A DNA stretch of 64,000 nt from Amblyornis subalaris (lineage: Eukaryota > Chordata > Aves > Passeriformes > Ptilonorhynchidae). Shown one piece after another: positions 1-15,197 of this stretch. Each line of letters starts with the position of its first letter. The stretch's first letter is position 1. Under the pieces are notes generated by a model. That model had not been told where the DNA came from, did not search any database, and saw only the letters and a list, made by a program, of their open reading frames with translations. The stretch spans positions 8,854,431-8,918,430 of the forward strand of contig JACAXG010000021.1 of the NCBI GenBank assembly GCA_018881555.1, given 5' to 3'. A program made the translations under genes and the position numbers.

Positions 1-3000
1 ACCACATGTTTGATGCTCCATTGTTAAAAGAAGAGCAGTCCCTTTCATAAGTCTTTACTATCTGGAAGGCAGATGTATAAAGATACCAGGAAAGTCCAGA
101 GACAAAATTAAACATCCCAGTTTTTTTCCTAATGTTTGTTTGTTTTGTATTGTAATTGACTCATTTTTTTATAGCTCTTACAACAAATTATCTTAGAACC
201 AGAGAAGGAACTAACTGAAGGGCATTCTTTGCCATAGCCAGTGTCACCGCGGAACACACTGATAACATGAGGGACAGTTATTTAAAAAAAGGGGAGAACA
301 GAACAGACACACTCTGACACGCTCAGACACTGTTGCGACGTTTCCTTAGGAAACTGAGCTGAAACTATAGCTGAATTAACAACTTAGTTTGTCTGAAATA
401 TGGTAGAGAAACCCTTGACATAAAAATGTATAAAGAATTCCTTCATGGTAATATGTTCAGAGGATATCAGCAGTACTTCATTCCTTCTAGAGATTGTTAT
501 TTCCAGTCGAAAAGCCATTCTTGAGAAGGAAAAATGAAAATATATGTTGTTGTACAAGTAGACAGATGTCTGAGATTACTACAATGGATATTTGCAGCAA
601 GTCCATTATATGCTGTACTTAAGGTTCAATGAGCCTGGAAAGTGGAGGCTCAAGACCGATGGTGAAATGACCATTGTTTGTATAACTTCTAAAAAAAATT
701 CATCCATTCATTTTCTGAGAAAACAGCTTAAGACAAAATGTTGCCTTGACTAATCGGAACGTGAAAAACAAAACAGGGGGTAAGTAGGAGCTGTAAAAGT
801 TCAAAATCTGTAAAAACCCCTCATGTGAAGGATATCATAATTTAGATTACATTTGATTAAAATTACCTTTGAAAACAGAAAAAACTGGACATATATTAGG
901 TGAAGCAGAAATTAGAAATGCAGAGTGGGCACAGACACTTCTAGCACTCCCCAGTCTATAATGTACTTCTTCAACAAAGCAGGTGAGGTCTTATCTTTCT
1001 GCTCTTTGAAGAAAACTAAGATGACACTACTGAAAACTTTATTTTCTACCTACTTATATTGGTGAAGAGTCACTCACTACCAGATTGTAGCAAAGGTGCT
1101 ATACCTTATATAACATAGAGTCAACAACTGTCCCTTTGTTTCAGTTCAAATAAAACATTTTGGTGCACTGTTCATTACCATGATTAATAGAATTCTTTCT
1201 TCTAATCTGTGAAACACTTTGTTTCACTGCGCTTACATGAGGAGTAAAGCCCTATACTTTGTGACCTTGTAAACTGCCAAGAACATAGAAACATGTGTTT
1301 CCTTTGAGGATGAGAGATACTGTATGAGATTAGATTTTAAAACAGGCAAAATAAGAGGAAATATTCTGTTAAGTCTTCATGGTACAGAAGTTCATTTCCA
1401 GTTATAGTCCATGATTTTTCCACCAATTTCATATGAAACCTGAAGTGATGCCACTCTTCTTCTATCATATTTTCAAAGGCAAAATACATTATCCAGAGCA
1501 ATGAATGGACCCACAACTCAACTAACATGACATTGTAGATAAATCACATAATGCACTGACTCTTCAAAAATTTTTCAACATTTCAATATTTCACCTATTT
1601 TTCGTATATTCTATGATGCTCATGTTCAACTACTTTAGCTAAAAAGAGGTTTATTCTTAGCAGAATATGTACATTCCCAGTGACTTAAACACTCTTCTTT
1701 AACATAGTAAAATTATTGTTAATGTCAAGTCCAATAGGAGATCCTTTTTCTTGGCTGTAATTCTGCAGGGAACTTAGGTAATGGAATCAAAATCTTGGGC
1801 TTTAAACAAGTGCTGGCACAAATCTAGCTGCAGTAACCAGAGCAACCTTAAGCAATATTGTAGTTACCTGGTGTCTGCTCACTAGACTATCTTTTTATGA
1901 GCCTCAGGCAGTTGGTGAATATATATCTTTGCATTAATTCCCACTTAAAGTAAGATTTAATTAAATAAACTTAGGACATTACAGTCTTCACCACAAATGA
2001 TGTGCAATATTATTCTAACAGAGAAGTTTAGTAGATATTTGCCAGCTTTGAGAAAATCCTTATTAGTGGATATCACAAATAAACACTGATCTTCAATTTC
2101 ACTTGTATCATAAGTTATGTCAATTTACATATTTTGATTTAGTGAAAAACTCCTGGCTGCCTTTGTATTTTATGAAGGCCTAGCCTTTTCTTTTCTTTTT
2201 AAACAGGGGAAGTTAAGTATCTTCCATATTTCAGCACCTGACGAAGTATGAAATCTGAGGGTCTGAGAGTACCCAGCTCTGATACTGAGAAAGCTAAGCT
2301 ACCTTCATTAATTATTAAAGAAAACAAAACTCAACAAGAAAGGTAACAAACTTCTGACCCTACTACCAACAGTAAGTCAGGCATGAGTAAGACTGATCTG
2401 CTTTGGGACCTAGAGCGTTGTTCTGTCCGAAGGACAGCTCCGAGTTTATAATCAGAAGATAAACAGGTCTTAGACAACATACATCTTCTCCAGGCATAGA
2501 GAAATACCAGGGACTTTGCAAAGAATATTCTAGGTATGATTAAGACACCTTCCAATACTACTTCTCAAAATCAAGATGCCTTATTTATTATGCTTTTCAC
2601 TCAAACAGATTAAATAAATGTCATTAATTAAATAAATTTCATATAAGTAAGGTTTTGTTCTCATTGATGTCCTGGGGGCCTAGCAGGTTCCAGCACAGTT
2701 CAGAGCAAGTAAGAAAGAAGATGAAAGCCACTGCCTTCAGAAGAGTATGAAATACTGTGGCACTAATCAATCAGACTTCCAGTGCTAAGGTTTGAGCTCT
2801 GTGCTGAGAAACCTTGGCTAATAGAGAAATAATAATGACAGGTATTGCATTCTTGTCTGAACCGATGCCGAAGCCATCAGCAATCCTGATGCTGGTAACA
2901 GCCACCTCAGCACTGGGAATAGCAATGCTTGTGTATTGAATAGTTGGTATCATAACAAAATTTCATAAATGAGCTTCTTTCATGGAGTGCTGGATCCCTC

Positions 3001-6000
3001 ATAGGGTAGCCAGAGGAGCCATGAGGCCATTCCTGAACTCAAGCTTGGTTTGATCAACTTGACACCACAACAGCTTGAGCTGCCGTTTACACCTGAATAC
3101 CTGAATGCTCATTTGTCAATGACAGCAGGAAGAGAATGACACCTAAGTGTCACCACTGAAAGCCTACTTCATGTTAAATGAATTAGATGCATGCCATTGC
3201 TCACGTGGATAGACTAGAATATAATTTCCGCTGTCTTCTACTTCATTTTGACATATTGAACTGACATTAAATAATTCAAATAAAGCAGCACAAAAGCATT
3301 TGCAAGGTGCTTATCATTCAAACTATCTGTAGTCTTGAATTCATACATACAGGCACTTTAAGCTACTAGTAGCAATTGAAACTATTACTTAGAAAGGATT
3401 AAAACAGTATTTAAAAGACAACCTATAACTAAAGCAAAAAATGTTTAAAAAATAATTTAAAACCTTTTCAGTTTGTTTGAAATTAATAAAATTGCTCATT
3501 TACTCTCTACCTCCAACACTGCTGTATCAAAGGGTATTACTTGAAGACTTAAAAACATCTACTGAATGACAGCTCCTTAAATTGCATAAAGTTCAACCAT
3601 GATAAACAAATACTCAAATGGACAAAGGTTAGCACACAGGATAGCTTGTACTCACCTATTAATAAATATCATACTAAATTTAGGTTGACAGCCACAACTA
3701 AATTAGCAGATGAAGTAACTATCGTATTTGATACTCCATGGCTTAAAAAATCACAACTACCGGACTCTATTTCTGGTCTGTCACTACATTACTCTACCAA
3801 AACTTTATATACCCGTTTCCCAATTTTAAAATGTGGAGATTAACACATCTTATCAGTGATGTTACAGGTTTTAAGTCAGTATTTCTAAATCTTTAGATTC
3901 TGACTGCAAAATTCTCCATCAATACCACAGAAAGGAAACCTATTAATCTCAATTCCTTTAACTACCACCAATTTTTCTGTGCCTATGAAAAAATTTCAAG
4001 TTGCAGAAGCATTTCCAGTATCAGACAGCTATCACTGGCAACATAAAATTTTTTTAATAGAAAAAGAATGGAAGAGTAATTCATCTGACGAGCTAAATTT
4101 CAGCCTGATGCTTTTATATGAATAATAAATCTCTAAAAACAGGATTCATAATATTGATGCAGAAATACTGAGACAAACTCAAAATTATTAATGCTGCAAA
4201 AGACACCACTTCAAATGCTTTTACCTGTCTGAACCAGTTTTGCTGCTTTGACACACCTACAATTCTTGTATATATTTATCCCTCTGAAACATAGAACAGG
4301 CACCTAACACAAAGAGGCCTTTATATATAATGCCATATAATTACCCTTCACATTTCAGATGGTTTGAAAATCTATGTTTATGAATACAGTTCTGTGATCA
4401 TGATCCTCTTGACTTCAATGAGGGCAGAGTCCACCTCATGGAACAAAAAACACAGTCGTCTCTTGACTGGCCTGAACTGCATCAACTGGGCCAATTAGAG
4501 CAGCCTTTCTATAAAAGTATCCGAAGTATTTGTTTTTAAAAATTGCACGCAACTGGTTTCATAACAGGAGACATAACACTTCTTGCCTTGATCACTTTCC
4601 AGCATCATAAACCTCTTCTTTTTTTCTAACACAAACACAGGGAAGTGAAACTAGTAGCTAATCCTTTCCCACAACATGAAGTATAATGNAAATTTCTTTG
4701 AAAAACAGGGAAGAAAACCCACCAACCATGAGGTACACACCCGCTCTTCACTACAGCCAAAACTTTTGTTTAAAGCTTGAAATCAACTCTTTTTNATGAT
4801 AGTTGGGTATATCAGTGATTCCTTGCTTCCAAATGCAAGCAATTTCATTCTCATTACTGAATAATCAATTACTCTGGGTAACTGTACTATTATTCTCAGT
4901 ATTCATGTAAGAAAAACTGAGAATCTAGATTTAGTGAAGCCACATCATCATTCTAAAAAGTTGTATGGCAATATGCATTCCATGCTGTGTAATTGTCTAT
5001 AAATATATTGCTTTGTAGGCATTATTTTATTGATTGAAATCTATGTTTTGCATCTCATATTTGCAACATACCTAACTTTCTATTCTATAAAACACACTGT
5101 AGGAAGAATAAACAAAAAGAAGTACACTTTACTCTCATCACCCTAGTCCTTTACAGAAAATTAAAAAATAAAATAAAATTTAAAAAAATATGAATCCTTG
5201 TACTGCTCTGAAATTACAATCACACATTAAGCACAAGCTGATTTATTGAAAAGTTGTCTACTTGTTTTTCATCATGTAAATGCTTCCAAACCACTGGAAT
5301 AGCTGTACAACCAATAATTTGTTGTAGAAAGAAATTTAAGACTGCAATAAGAATCAAAACATTGTATCAATTTGAAATTTTATCTCACTAATATGTTTTA
5401 AATATTTCCCCCTCATTTTATATACAAAACCCCAAGAAATTATGCAACTTGCCCTCCCGGTGTCAACTGGAATCTCTTTAAGAACCTCAGTGGAAACAAA
5501 AAATATAAAAATTGTGCTTCCTGATCCTTCACCTGATTACCTCACCATGACATAAGGAAAGAGAAGACACTGATGCTCACTTTGAGGCCTTAAAGATATT
5601 TGTATGCTTTGGGTTTTCTTACAGAATCTCAGAATCATTCCAAGCCTTTACAGCTAATGACTTATGTATAACACCAATCTGTGCATCACCCATGGAAACA
5701 CAGGGCTGCAAAGGGCACATACTGTCCTCCTATTGTGCTCAATCATTTTGGTCACTAAAAGGTGAGTTTAAGAATTCTAGTATTACTGCTAAACTTGAAA
5801 AGGAAACATACTGCTAAAAATGGAATGCAAACTGAAAAACAGTGGCCATTCACTTTTGAACAACTTCTACGATTTCAGAGTCTTAAAATAAAATGTATCG
5901 TTTTCCCACCATAAATACCAATGCCCAGTAATTTGTCATCGTTCTCAAAAGAAATACAAAACATATTGAAAAACAGTAAATAAACATTTTGCTAAGAATT

Positions 6001-9000
6001 ACGTTTGTACACCACCAGGATGGAAGTGCTCTGAAAAACTCTCTTCTCTTCATATGCAAATTTCTGGAACACACACAACATCACGTTCATTTACTTTTTC
6101 TTCATTTTACAGGCAAGCTTCTAAACAAAAGCAATTGATAATAGTCTCTAGGTATGGTGGGGAAAAAGATAATTAAAAAAAAATCAGACCTAGTATCCAG
6201 AGAAGGATTTACACAAATAGATGAAAAATAAGTAGGTATCTAAAAATTAACTTTTTATGTTTCTGCTGGTAGAAAAATTTGAATTTTAAATCCAGTATTC
6301 ATCTAAAGCTAAAACATTTATCAGCAACATTTATCAGACTATTTTTTCCCCTGCCAACAAAATCTTTTTTTCAGACACAGTATTCCTGCATGTGCTATTT
6401 GAAGGGAAATACTTCTCCGTAATAAAAATTCCTTCTGTAATTTTTTTCACTCCCTTCCAACTTATACCAAACAAGAAAGCATAACAGACATCCTTTTATG
6501 GTTAAAAAGATCCTGACCAAGGTTCTTAATGTTCTTGGACAAGCAATGCCCACATTATCACAACATTTTCTTGACTTAACACAGTTTGAAGATGAGGATG
6601 ATGCTTTACATGCTCCAGGCTGAACAGATTTGTTAGGAAGACATGTCCTGACAGATAGGCTTAAAAGAATAAGGTCATTGATTAATCAAGAAAGGAGCCC
6701 ATTAAAATAATGGAATTAATATATTTGCAGATGGTTACTTAACAAGACACTGTCAAGGTATTTTTTGTCAATTTTTGAATATTCCCTTCTCAATCAGCAT
6801 TAATAAATGCTTCGCTCCACATTCGCCTAGCTTTCAGCATGTTAGAAGCTGGATTGCAATTAATGGCTCCATTAAAAAAAAAGTCAATAGTCCTGAACTA
6901 ATAATTTCCCTGAAAACGAGGTAAATTGAGCATTTCCAAATACTTTGTTTTCCATGCAATAGTTTTGCAAAGACCCAAACGCACTCATGCACAGGAGAAA
7001 CAAATAAATATCTGGAGACAGCACTGTCAAAGTTTCAAACTAGTGTTTTCAAAAGTTTACATGCAGTAAGATTCCAAAATATTAATCTCAAGAAGAATCT
7101 TTTTCATTGTATTTTTCTAAGAATACAAAATTAGAACACAAAGATTAAGAGATAAGACTTGTTTCCACTCTTTCTCTGTGATTCAAAAAAGCACTAATGT
7201 TTTGTACAGCTGTAAATATCTTAATTGAAAATACCTTCCAAAATTGCCTTAATATGGTAATGCAGAGATTATTCATCTTTCTTTACAAATTCAGACTCTG
7301 CTTTTTCTGTCCAACCCCAAAACAGCTTTTGCATATTAATGAGCAGCTAACAGTCTTCATGTTGAACACTTCCTATTGATTCTCTTAGCTTACATTAAAG
7401 GAGAGATTTCCTTCACAGTAACAGTGATGATCAAGGCAGTGGAGGAAGGAGAAAATGCACCATGACCTACCACAGATGTTCCCAAACTGATCACGTGACT
7501 ACAGGTTTATTTCTAAATTGTATAATCCCTTAGATGGGCATTCCCAAATTGATTTAAACAACACTGATAGATGATTAGGCTGCAGGAAATTGAAAAACAA
7601 ATTCAACCAAATGTCTTGGTGCTGAGCAAGTGTAAATATTCTACTTGGGCATTCATCCCACTTGAGTGAAGTTGTTCTAATACTTTTTGGATGATGAAAA
7701 AGTTTTGAATGTCAGCAAATTTTTCATTCTAGTGTACACATATGATAAGTAATTTTTCTCCCTTTTAATTTGGTTTCAGATTCAGTGCATATGTAAACAC
7801 TCTTTTCAGATGCCTCCCCACTCTCTTCCCTCCTTTCCTGACCTGCTTTTAGTCTCAAAAGATCATTAAATCCATAGAAGCTCTATGAAGATCAGCAGTC
7901 AGGTAGAGGAGAGACACAAGTGGTCACTCCACCAAATACTGTGACAGGTAAATTCAGTTTGCTATGAATGGCAGCAACTGTGGGGTCAACCAGTGAATAC
8001 ACTTCCTATCTCCTCACTTGATAAACCACTACACAGAACACACGGGAGAACAATAACAGCATACCATAGAGATTCAAGATGAGGGATTAAACCTGTACAA
8101 GATGAAGCTTCACTATTTCTACTGCTCACAAACTTGGTGGCTCTACTTATAGCCTACCTCTGTGTGTGCCAGAAAGCTGCTCTAGAAGTCCTGCTAAGCA
8201 CACAATCATTTTCTGTCTTGATGAAGAGCATGGCAAAAGTAATTAATTTTTTTTTATTTTTTAAACCCCATCTATAGAGATCACTATTACAATTTTCCAA
8301 ACTTCCCGGGAATGCATCCTTCCAAATCTAATAGACAGCAATTTTTTCAGTCTTACGTGGATCTTCTCTTCTAATAGGCTTCAAATGACTCTCAGTTAAT
8401 TTCTACTGAATTATCTTTTGTGCTATATGTTCTTTTATATTTAGTATTGAAGCACTATATTAATATAATGCTTATTCATACACAGTTACCTTCTTGTAAC
8501 GATAACATTTTGATATCAGTGGCATATAACTTTCTACACCATTTTTTCAGGAGGGATAATTTTATCCAGCTATATTCACAAAATTCATAAATAAAGAAGC
8601 CAAGGAAAAATAATTCTCCATACTGCAATGCTGCCTCACATGAGTCAGAGAAATAATATATGCCTCCAAGTTGCTTTAACAGGTATAGTCTCCTAAATGT
8701 GATACTATCATTGCCTGAAGGCCTGTAAACGGGGCTGCAGTTTGATCACACATCTTTTCAAGAAGGAACTGGCAACATGTGGTAAACAACAACAACAAAA
8801 AAGAAACAAAGAGAATATTTTAGCTATTAAGTTGCTGCCATACAGTAAAACTGATGCTGCAAGAACACAATCATAAAATGCCAGTCTTGTTTATTACAAA
8901 TTCAGTTGCACAGCTTCTTAGGAAATACTTGCTATTGCATCAAGAGAATCTATTTCTCTGGTAATTTCATTCCAACATTTCTTTTGTTTTCGGAGAGCTC

Positions 9001-12000
9001 ATAAAGCATGCAGTCCTAAAGCATTGTATTATTAACACCACAGTCTTTTATTTCTACCAAACAAGTAATATCCACCTATTAATTTCCACATCTTGAAATA
9101 AAGTTTCAACAATTTCTGATTTTGTATTTAAAAAAAANCCCCAAACTTGAAAAAGCAGTTCGAGTTGTCACATAAAAATGAATATTTAATATAAAATAAA
9201 TTGCTCTTCTGTTCAGTAGCTCTAGTGCAGTCAAGGTTAATCACACAGAACAAAGCCCAGAAATTACTGCCATTTTAACAGCCTTTTATAGATATTGTCA
9301 AAATAAACGACATGCATAAAATGAAATGGATACACAAAAGAACTACATTCTACCTAGAAAGTTAAGTGTTCCATTTGTAAATAAAGACGAAACACAGCTT
9401 TAAGGATATAAAATTAAAATTGTATTTTAGTTAAATATTTCTCACAAAGACAGTCCTCAAGTCAGATTGCATGTACTCTGCTCTCTGCTCTGCCATTTAT
9501 TTGCTTTTTGATTTTTTTTAATAAGTGAAACAGTTACAGTGCTTTTCTCTCATGCAGAACACACTGTGAACTTTAAAAGAAGGTAAAATCGAAATTTAAG
9601 TATCTTCAGAGATACTTATTGTCCAAATGTGCAGAGGTGTCCAAAATCACCTTAAGACACTCAAAACCAGTAAAGAATGTTACGGAGCAACAACAATAAG
9701 AACCCATAATAGTGGAAAAATGTCCTAAGAAAAAAAATCTCCAGAAACTCTGAAGTCATATAACTCTCCTTGCTGACAGACATGGCTTGTTTTTCCTTCA
9801 CGAAAAGTGTGTCAAAATGAACTGGACCTAAATGACTTCTCATTGTAATTGTGATGAATTTCCAAGGTTATAGAAAGAGAGGGAAGAACACCACTCTGGT
9901 CAAAACCTTGCACAAGGGTCTAGATGTTGTAGAGACAACATGTCTACTCACAGCTCAGGGTTCCACTGGGAATTTGCATATACCTAGCTTTTATACACTT
10001 GAAGCATGCTTCAAGCCCTGCCTAAAAAAGAGAGGTCTTTTATCATCTGTTACAACTCCTGTGAACAATATATCAAATTAGAACTTGGGAGATGATCTGT
10101 TAGTATTTTTGTCTAACCTATGTCAGGAAAAAAAGCAGACAATACCTATATGTATGTCAAAATGGTAACCTGGATATAATTTGACCTACATTTCTAGAGC
10201 TTATCTAGTAACTTAACAATAGTAAAATGAAAATTAAATAAGATTTATTACTTTAAAAAAGTAATGAGTCTAGGTGAAAGGAGATAGAATTAACGATTTT
10301 ATCTAGGACACACATTATAAATGCTAAACAATGAAAATAATAATTTGGAATGAGCATGTTTATTCTTTGTTAACCAACACATTGTCCTCAGGGTTTTGCA
10401 AATGAGTCGCCGATTATTTACATACCATCAGTCAGTCATCAGTTTTAGTCAAGACATCAGTCATATCTGTCTAACATTTTTCTACACCAGAAAAGAGGTT
10501 ACAGTGAAACATGGAATATCTGATATCTCCAAATACATAAACACATTCAGATATATTAAAAGCATATATATTTCAGCAGTTTATTACTTAAGATAACTCC
10601 AGTAAGTAAATCATTAAAATGACAAAATATGCAAGAGTTGGAGCAGCATTTTTAGTTTAACTATATTTCACTACTTTCCTTCACCAAAGTACTTCCTATT
10701 GGTATTACGTAGGTANACTTAAATATTATATGTGCACTCCAGACAGTTCATTCTGCAACTCAAACCCAACATTTAATTCATGGACATCTTTCTGTCCAAA
10801 TTTTGAGGTACAGGTAACCTGTTAAGGCCTAAGGAGTGCACGTAATTGCACCCAATGAAGCCAAATTAATGCTCCTCCCCACTGCCCCTTCTCTCCCATG
10901 GATGTGCTGTTTGCAATGATTACAGGTCCCAACACATGAAAGACATACAAGTTCTAGCATGAATACGTAAATTGTTAAAACAGAAATATAGAGTCAAGAG
11001 GTCTAAGTTTTATTTTTTATTCTTTCACTGTCTCACTGAGGTGCTGCTGGACAAAGCTGACTTTTCCTTAGCCTTTTCCATCTAAAGTCTCCTTCTAAAA
11101 CAGAAAATACCTATATACACCTTACCTAAACAAGCAACTACTTTCCCAAACAGAAGTTACCATAGAAATTAAAAGAAATGAAACCTCCTTTTAAGACTGA
11201 CAGCCATCAAAAGATTTTGTATATTTAACAGAAAAAAAGTTACCAGTGCAAATCAGAGAACTCAAACCAAGCATGACTAAGAATCATATGAAATCACCAT
11301 ACCGCTGTGCATTCATGTTAGTACTATTCTTTCTTAAGAAGACAGACATAGTNTAGTAATCTGAAAGCCAGAACAAAACAACCCCTGAACATTAAACTGA
11401 GCCAGTCATTTTAACAGTAACTGGCACTTTTGTAAATAAAATTTACTTTAAAACCTCAAAATACAAGCTGCTGTAGGATTTAAGACCTGATCTGAAGGCT
11501 AAGAAAGAATTCCAATACTAGAAAGAGGCTGTGGGCTTGGCATAGAAATACCCTTCGTAAAATCCTACCATCATGCCGCATGCACTTCTGTATTTACAAA
11601 TACAGATTTGCTGGTTCATGAGTTTTACAGATTATTTGCTACCTTCAAATTCTATGTTCAACCACTTCTCAAATATTTTTCTTTCAAGAAGAAACAGCAA
11701 CGGAGAACTAACGAAAAAGTTCTAAAAATATATATTTCCAAGGTCCACTTCCCAGTTTAAGACCACTGTACATTGCTTGTTCTACATACTATGGGCGGAC
11801 CATGACAGATAAAACAAGCACCATCATTATGTAATAACCTGCAATTATTTTTATGGCTATTGAATTCCATTCTTCCTATGCAATACGTAAAATGCAAATG
11901 TAAAGCAATAGTACAAATTACAAGCCCTAACAAGGCAGTAAATCTGAACCAAGTCACGCAACATAAACCTTCCCACCAGATGCAAAAAAGGCTTTAAATT

Positions 12001-12886
12001 TCAGAAGCTGTTCTTTCTAACTTATTTTTCTTAATTTTCTGAAGAAAATTAATGAAAATCCCTCCTATCTCTAGTCATCTCTGAATAGCAAATTAGTAGT
12101 TCTACCAAATTTGAGCAGAATTCACAGAAATTGATATGAATATTGTAAGATTTATCAGTAGATGTGGTGGTCCTTTCCTTTACTATTGCATTATAAAAGT
12201 ACAGTGTTTAAATATAAAAAAACTGTCATCAGAAATACAGTTGATTGGAGATTATGATTCATATTAAGATCATAACCTATAAAAATCATCAGCTGTGCAG
12301 AATGAGCTGTTCCAGTTGACAGATCTTATTAACAAAATCTTCCAATAAATTACAGAATAAGCTGATTAAAAAAAATTTCCTTTTGGCTTTCAGCATATGG
12401 AGCTGAAGGTGCTCCTGACACTAACATGTTTTACGTGGTTTTATCAACTAGATGCTACAAACTAGTCATGTTGTTGGGGAAGAGTTGTACTAAAAAAATT
12501 TAGTGAGAATGAAGGGAATCAATCAGTTTTCAGCATGCAAATATAACACATTCTGATTATAAAGTATATTTTTAAAGAGCTTTGCTTCCCTTGGTTTATG
12601 GGCAGAAGATATTAAGAACAAAATCATGAAAGGATGACTAATTAAATCATAGTGTCCATAAGTATTTCTGCAGCTTTACTGCACTATAGCAGCTATCACT
12701 TTACTCTTAACTCTGCAACACCAGAATCAGCAGATTCTGTGACAAATCAAGAGAGCTGACTTATTCTGCAAAACTCTGTGAGGTTAATAATACAACTACA
12801 ATGGTAAGATTAGCCAAGAAGCACAATACACTGGAATATGTAAGACCTTACACTTTTACCTATAGTGACAACTGAAACATCTTGCA

Positions 12887-12955
12887 AAATAAAAAAAAAA
12901 GAAAAAAGCCAAAACATCTTGCCAAAAAAANCAAAAAAGCCAAAACAAAACCCTC
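12887..12955. repeat. A-rich low-complexity patch with a repeated AAAAGCCAAAACA motif
   Basis: A runs are interspersed with AAAAGCCAAAACA at two places about 38 bp apart (around 12904 and 12936), with one N between them. This looks like a local, decayed duplication in A-rich DNA. Confidence 0.6.
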
Positions 12956-15197
12956 AAAACTTTACAGCTGACAGATCTTACAATTTTTAAGGTATAATGA
13001 AAAACTAGACATTTAAAATATTTCAGCACCAAAAAAGTCTATTTTCTGATTCCACAACTTCCTAAGCTACCAGAAACATTTGATGATGTAAAGACTCTTT
13101 TATTTTCCTCCACATTTCATTTTTGGCTTCAGGCAATATGTAAGGTCCACTACTTAGAGTTTTGCCTGCTTCTGACACCCGTCTGCTACTCTGACAATGG
13201 CGAACATATTGAGGTAAAGGAGCACTTCCTCACAGGTACTTCATTATTATTTTTAATGAAAAAAGTGGACAGCAAAACTAAACCACAGATTACTGGGCAC
13301 AGGCTAAAATGAAAAATTCTTAAGAGACAAGTATCAATGACATCTCTTATTGATAAATGTCTTCTGCACACACAGCTTACATTTATTTTCACAGCCTGTA
13401 GATCATGCAATTTACAGTCTTCAGCTACTCCAAACTCTACTGTTTCAAATACTGCCAGTACTAACTTGCACAGACCCATTTCTAATCTAGAATCTCAATG
13501 GCTCATTATAATTGTGTGCTATAAAGTTTGCCTTTATTAACAGAAGAAACCTACACAATCCTTGATGATCCAATATTCTGTTTAAGTAATTCAATGCTGG
13601 TATAGTAATCCATCTAGTGAATATCATACTGTCATCTACTTTTAAAATTTAACCTATTTGCTCCAAATGCTTGGATACATCTCAAGATAAGGAATACATT
13701 ATGGAATGCAATTCAGGAAGTTAACTTTGTGCCTTTGTCACAAAGTCTTAAGAAGTATAATATTAACAGCAATCTAGATTAGGTTAAAAGATCTCTATGG
13801 AAAGCATGGTCAGAATATTGTGAATTTTCAGAACTACATATTATTTCAGGATTATCTATCAATCTTATAAACTTCCAGTTTTGCTATCGGTAAAAGAGGT
13901 AAAATGACACCAGGCACTACAGATACAACAAGCTTCATATGGTATGCAGGTCCATCATTCTATCCAATACAGAAGACATAAATATGTTACGGAAGATAGT
14001 GAAATAGTATATACTGCATAACACCCTATGCTCCTTTTAGAAGTAGCTGCCCAGCATAGAATAAACAGTCTAGTGCAAAAAGATCAAGTCAGATCCGAAC
14101 TCCACATCATTCCTGCCACTGACTTCGTGATCTTAACACACTACACATCAGGTTTTAGTTAGCCAGCTACAAACAAAATCAAATGCAATTTAAGAGCAAA
14201 AGAAAATATTATTATTTTTCAGAATATTTAGCTCAAGTTTTTTAAACAGCATTAGAACTTTTTATACAAGTGTATCTTGTGTTTTGGTATTTGCAGCAAT
14301 TTAACACAAACTTTAAATGCTGTCAAATAAATCAAGCTGCTAAACCACAACAGTAAAGAAATTGCCCTGGAAAAAAAATCTCATTTGACCCTGCATATTA
14401 CAGTTTTGTTTGTTCTCTACTATAGTTGATTACTCAAACATAGACAAGTATTGCAGTCTTTTCACAGTGCTTGGAATTTGGTCTACGTTGTAAACAAAAG
14501 TTGCAGTGAAGTCTTTTAAGAGACTTCCAAATGATGAAATCAGAATAAGGAAAAAAACACAAATATGTTCTTATCTTTCAATTTGAACTTCAGGATAAAA
14601 CTCTTCCATTGACAGTCTTACACAGAACTGTTTGGCCTCTGGCAATGTGTCTAGACAATGTCTGTTATTTATTTCAGTTCTAAGAGATATGCACTAAATA
14701 CAATGGTCATCACACACAAAAAAAAAGCTCCTCAAAAGAAACAGGTCTGCATTGCATATTTCCTTTACACTTGAACAGTAAGAAATTATTGGAAGGCTGC
14801 TGATCACAGCATCATAGCTAAATTAATCCTGATATTAGCTATTCACCACAGCATAACAAGCTCTGGTACTTACACATAGGAAATGAGTACTTTAAAAGAT
14901 ACATACAAGAAGGTGGTGTTAATCAGGGAACATCTTACTTAGTCAAAACCTAAAAATCCCCTGTGGAAATAATAAGAAAAATACCTAAATGTCTTGTTTT
15001 CAACAGCATCACTGGCAACATATTCTGAAGTTCACTAATACCGTGCAATCATACTACAGTCATATAATCAAGTCCAATTTGTAAATTACTGAGCTGGAGA
15101 TTTTTAATGATTTGTAATTATGATTACACATGTGCCCTCAGCTGACAAAAACTACAAGGAATGAAACAAAACTACACAGAATGAATGTACCCAGGTA

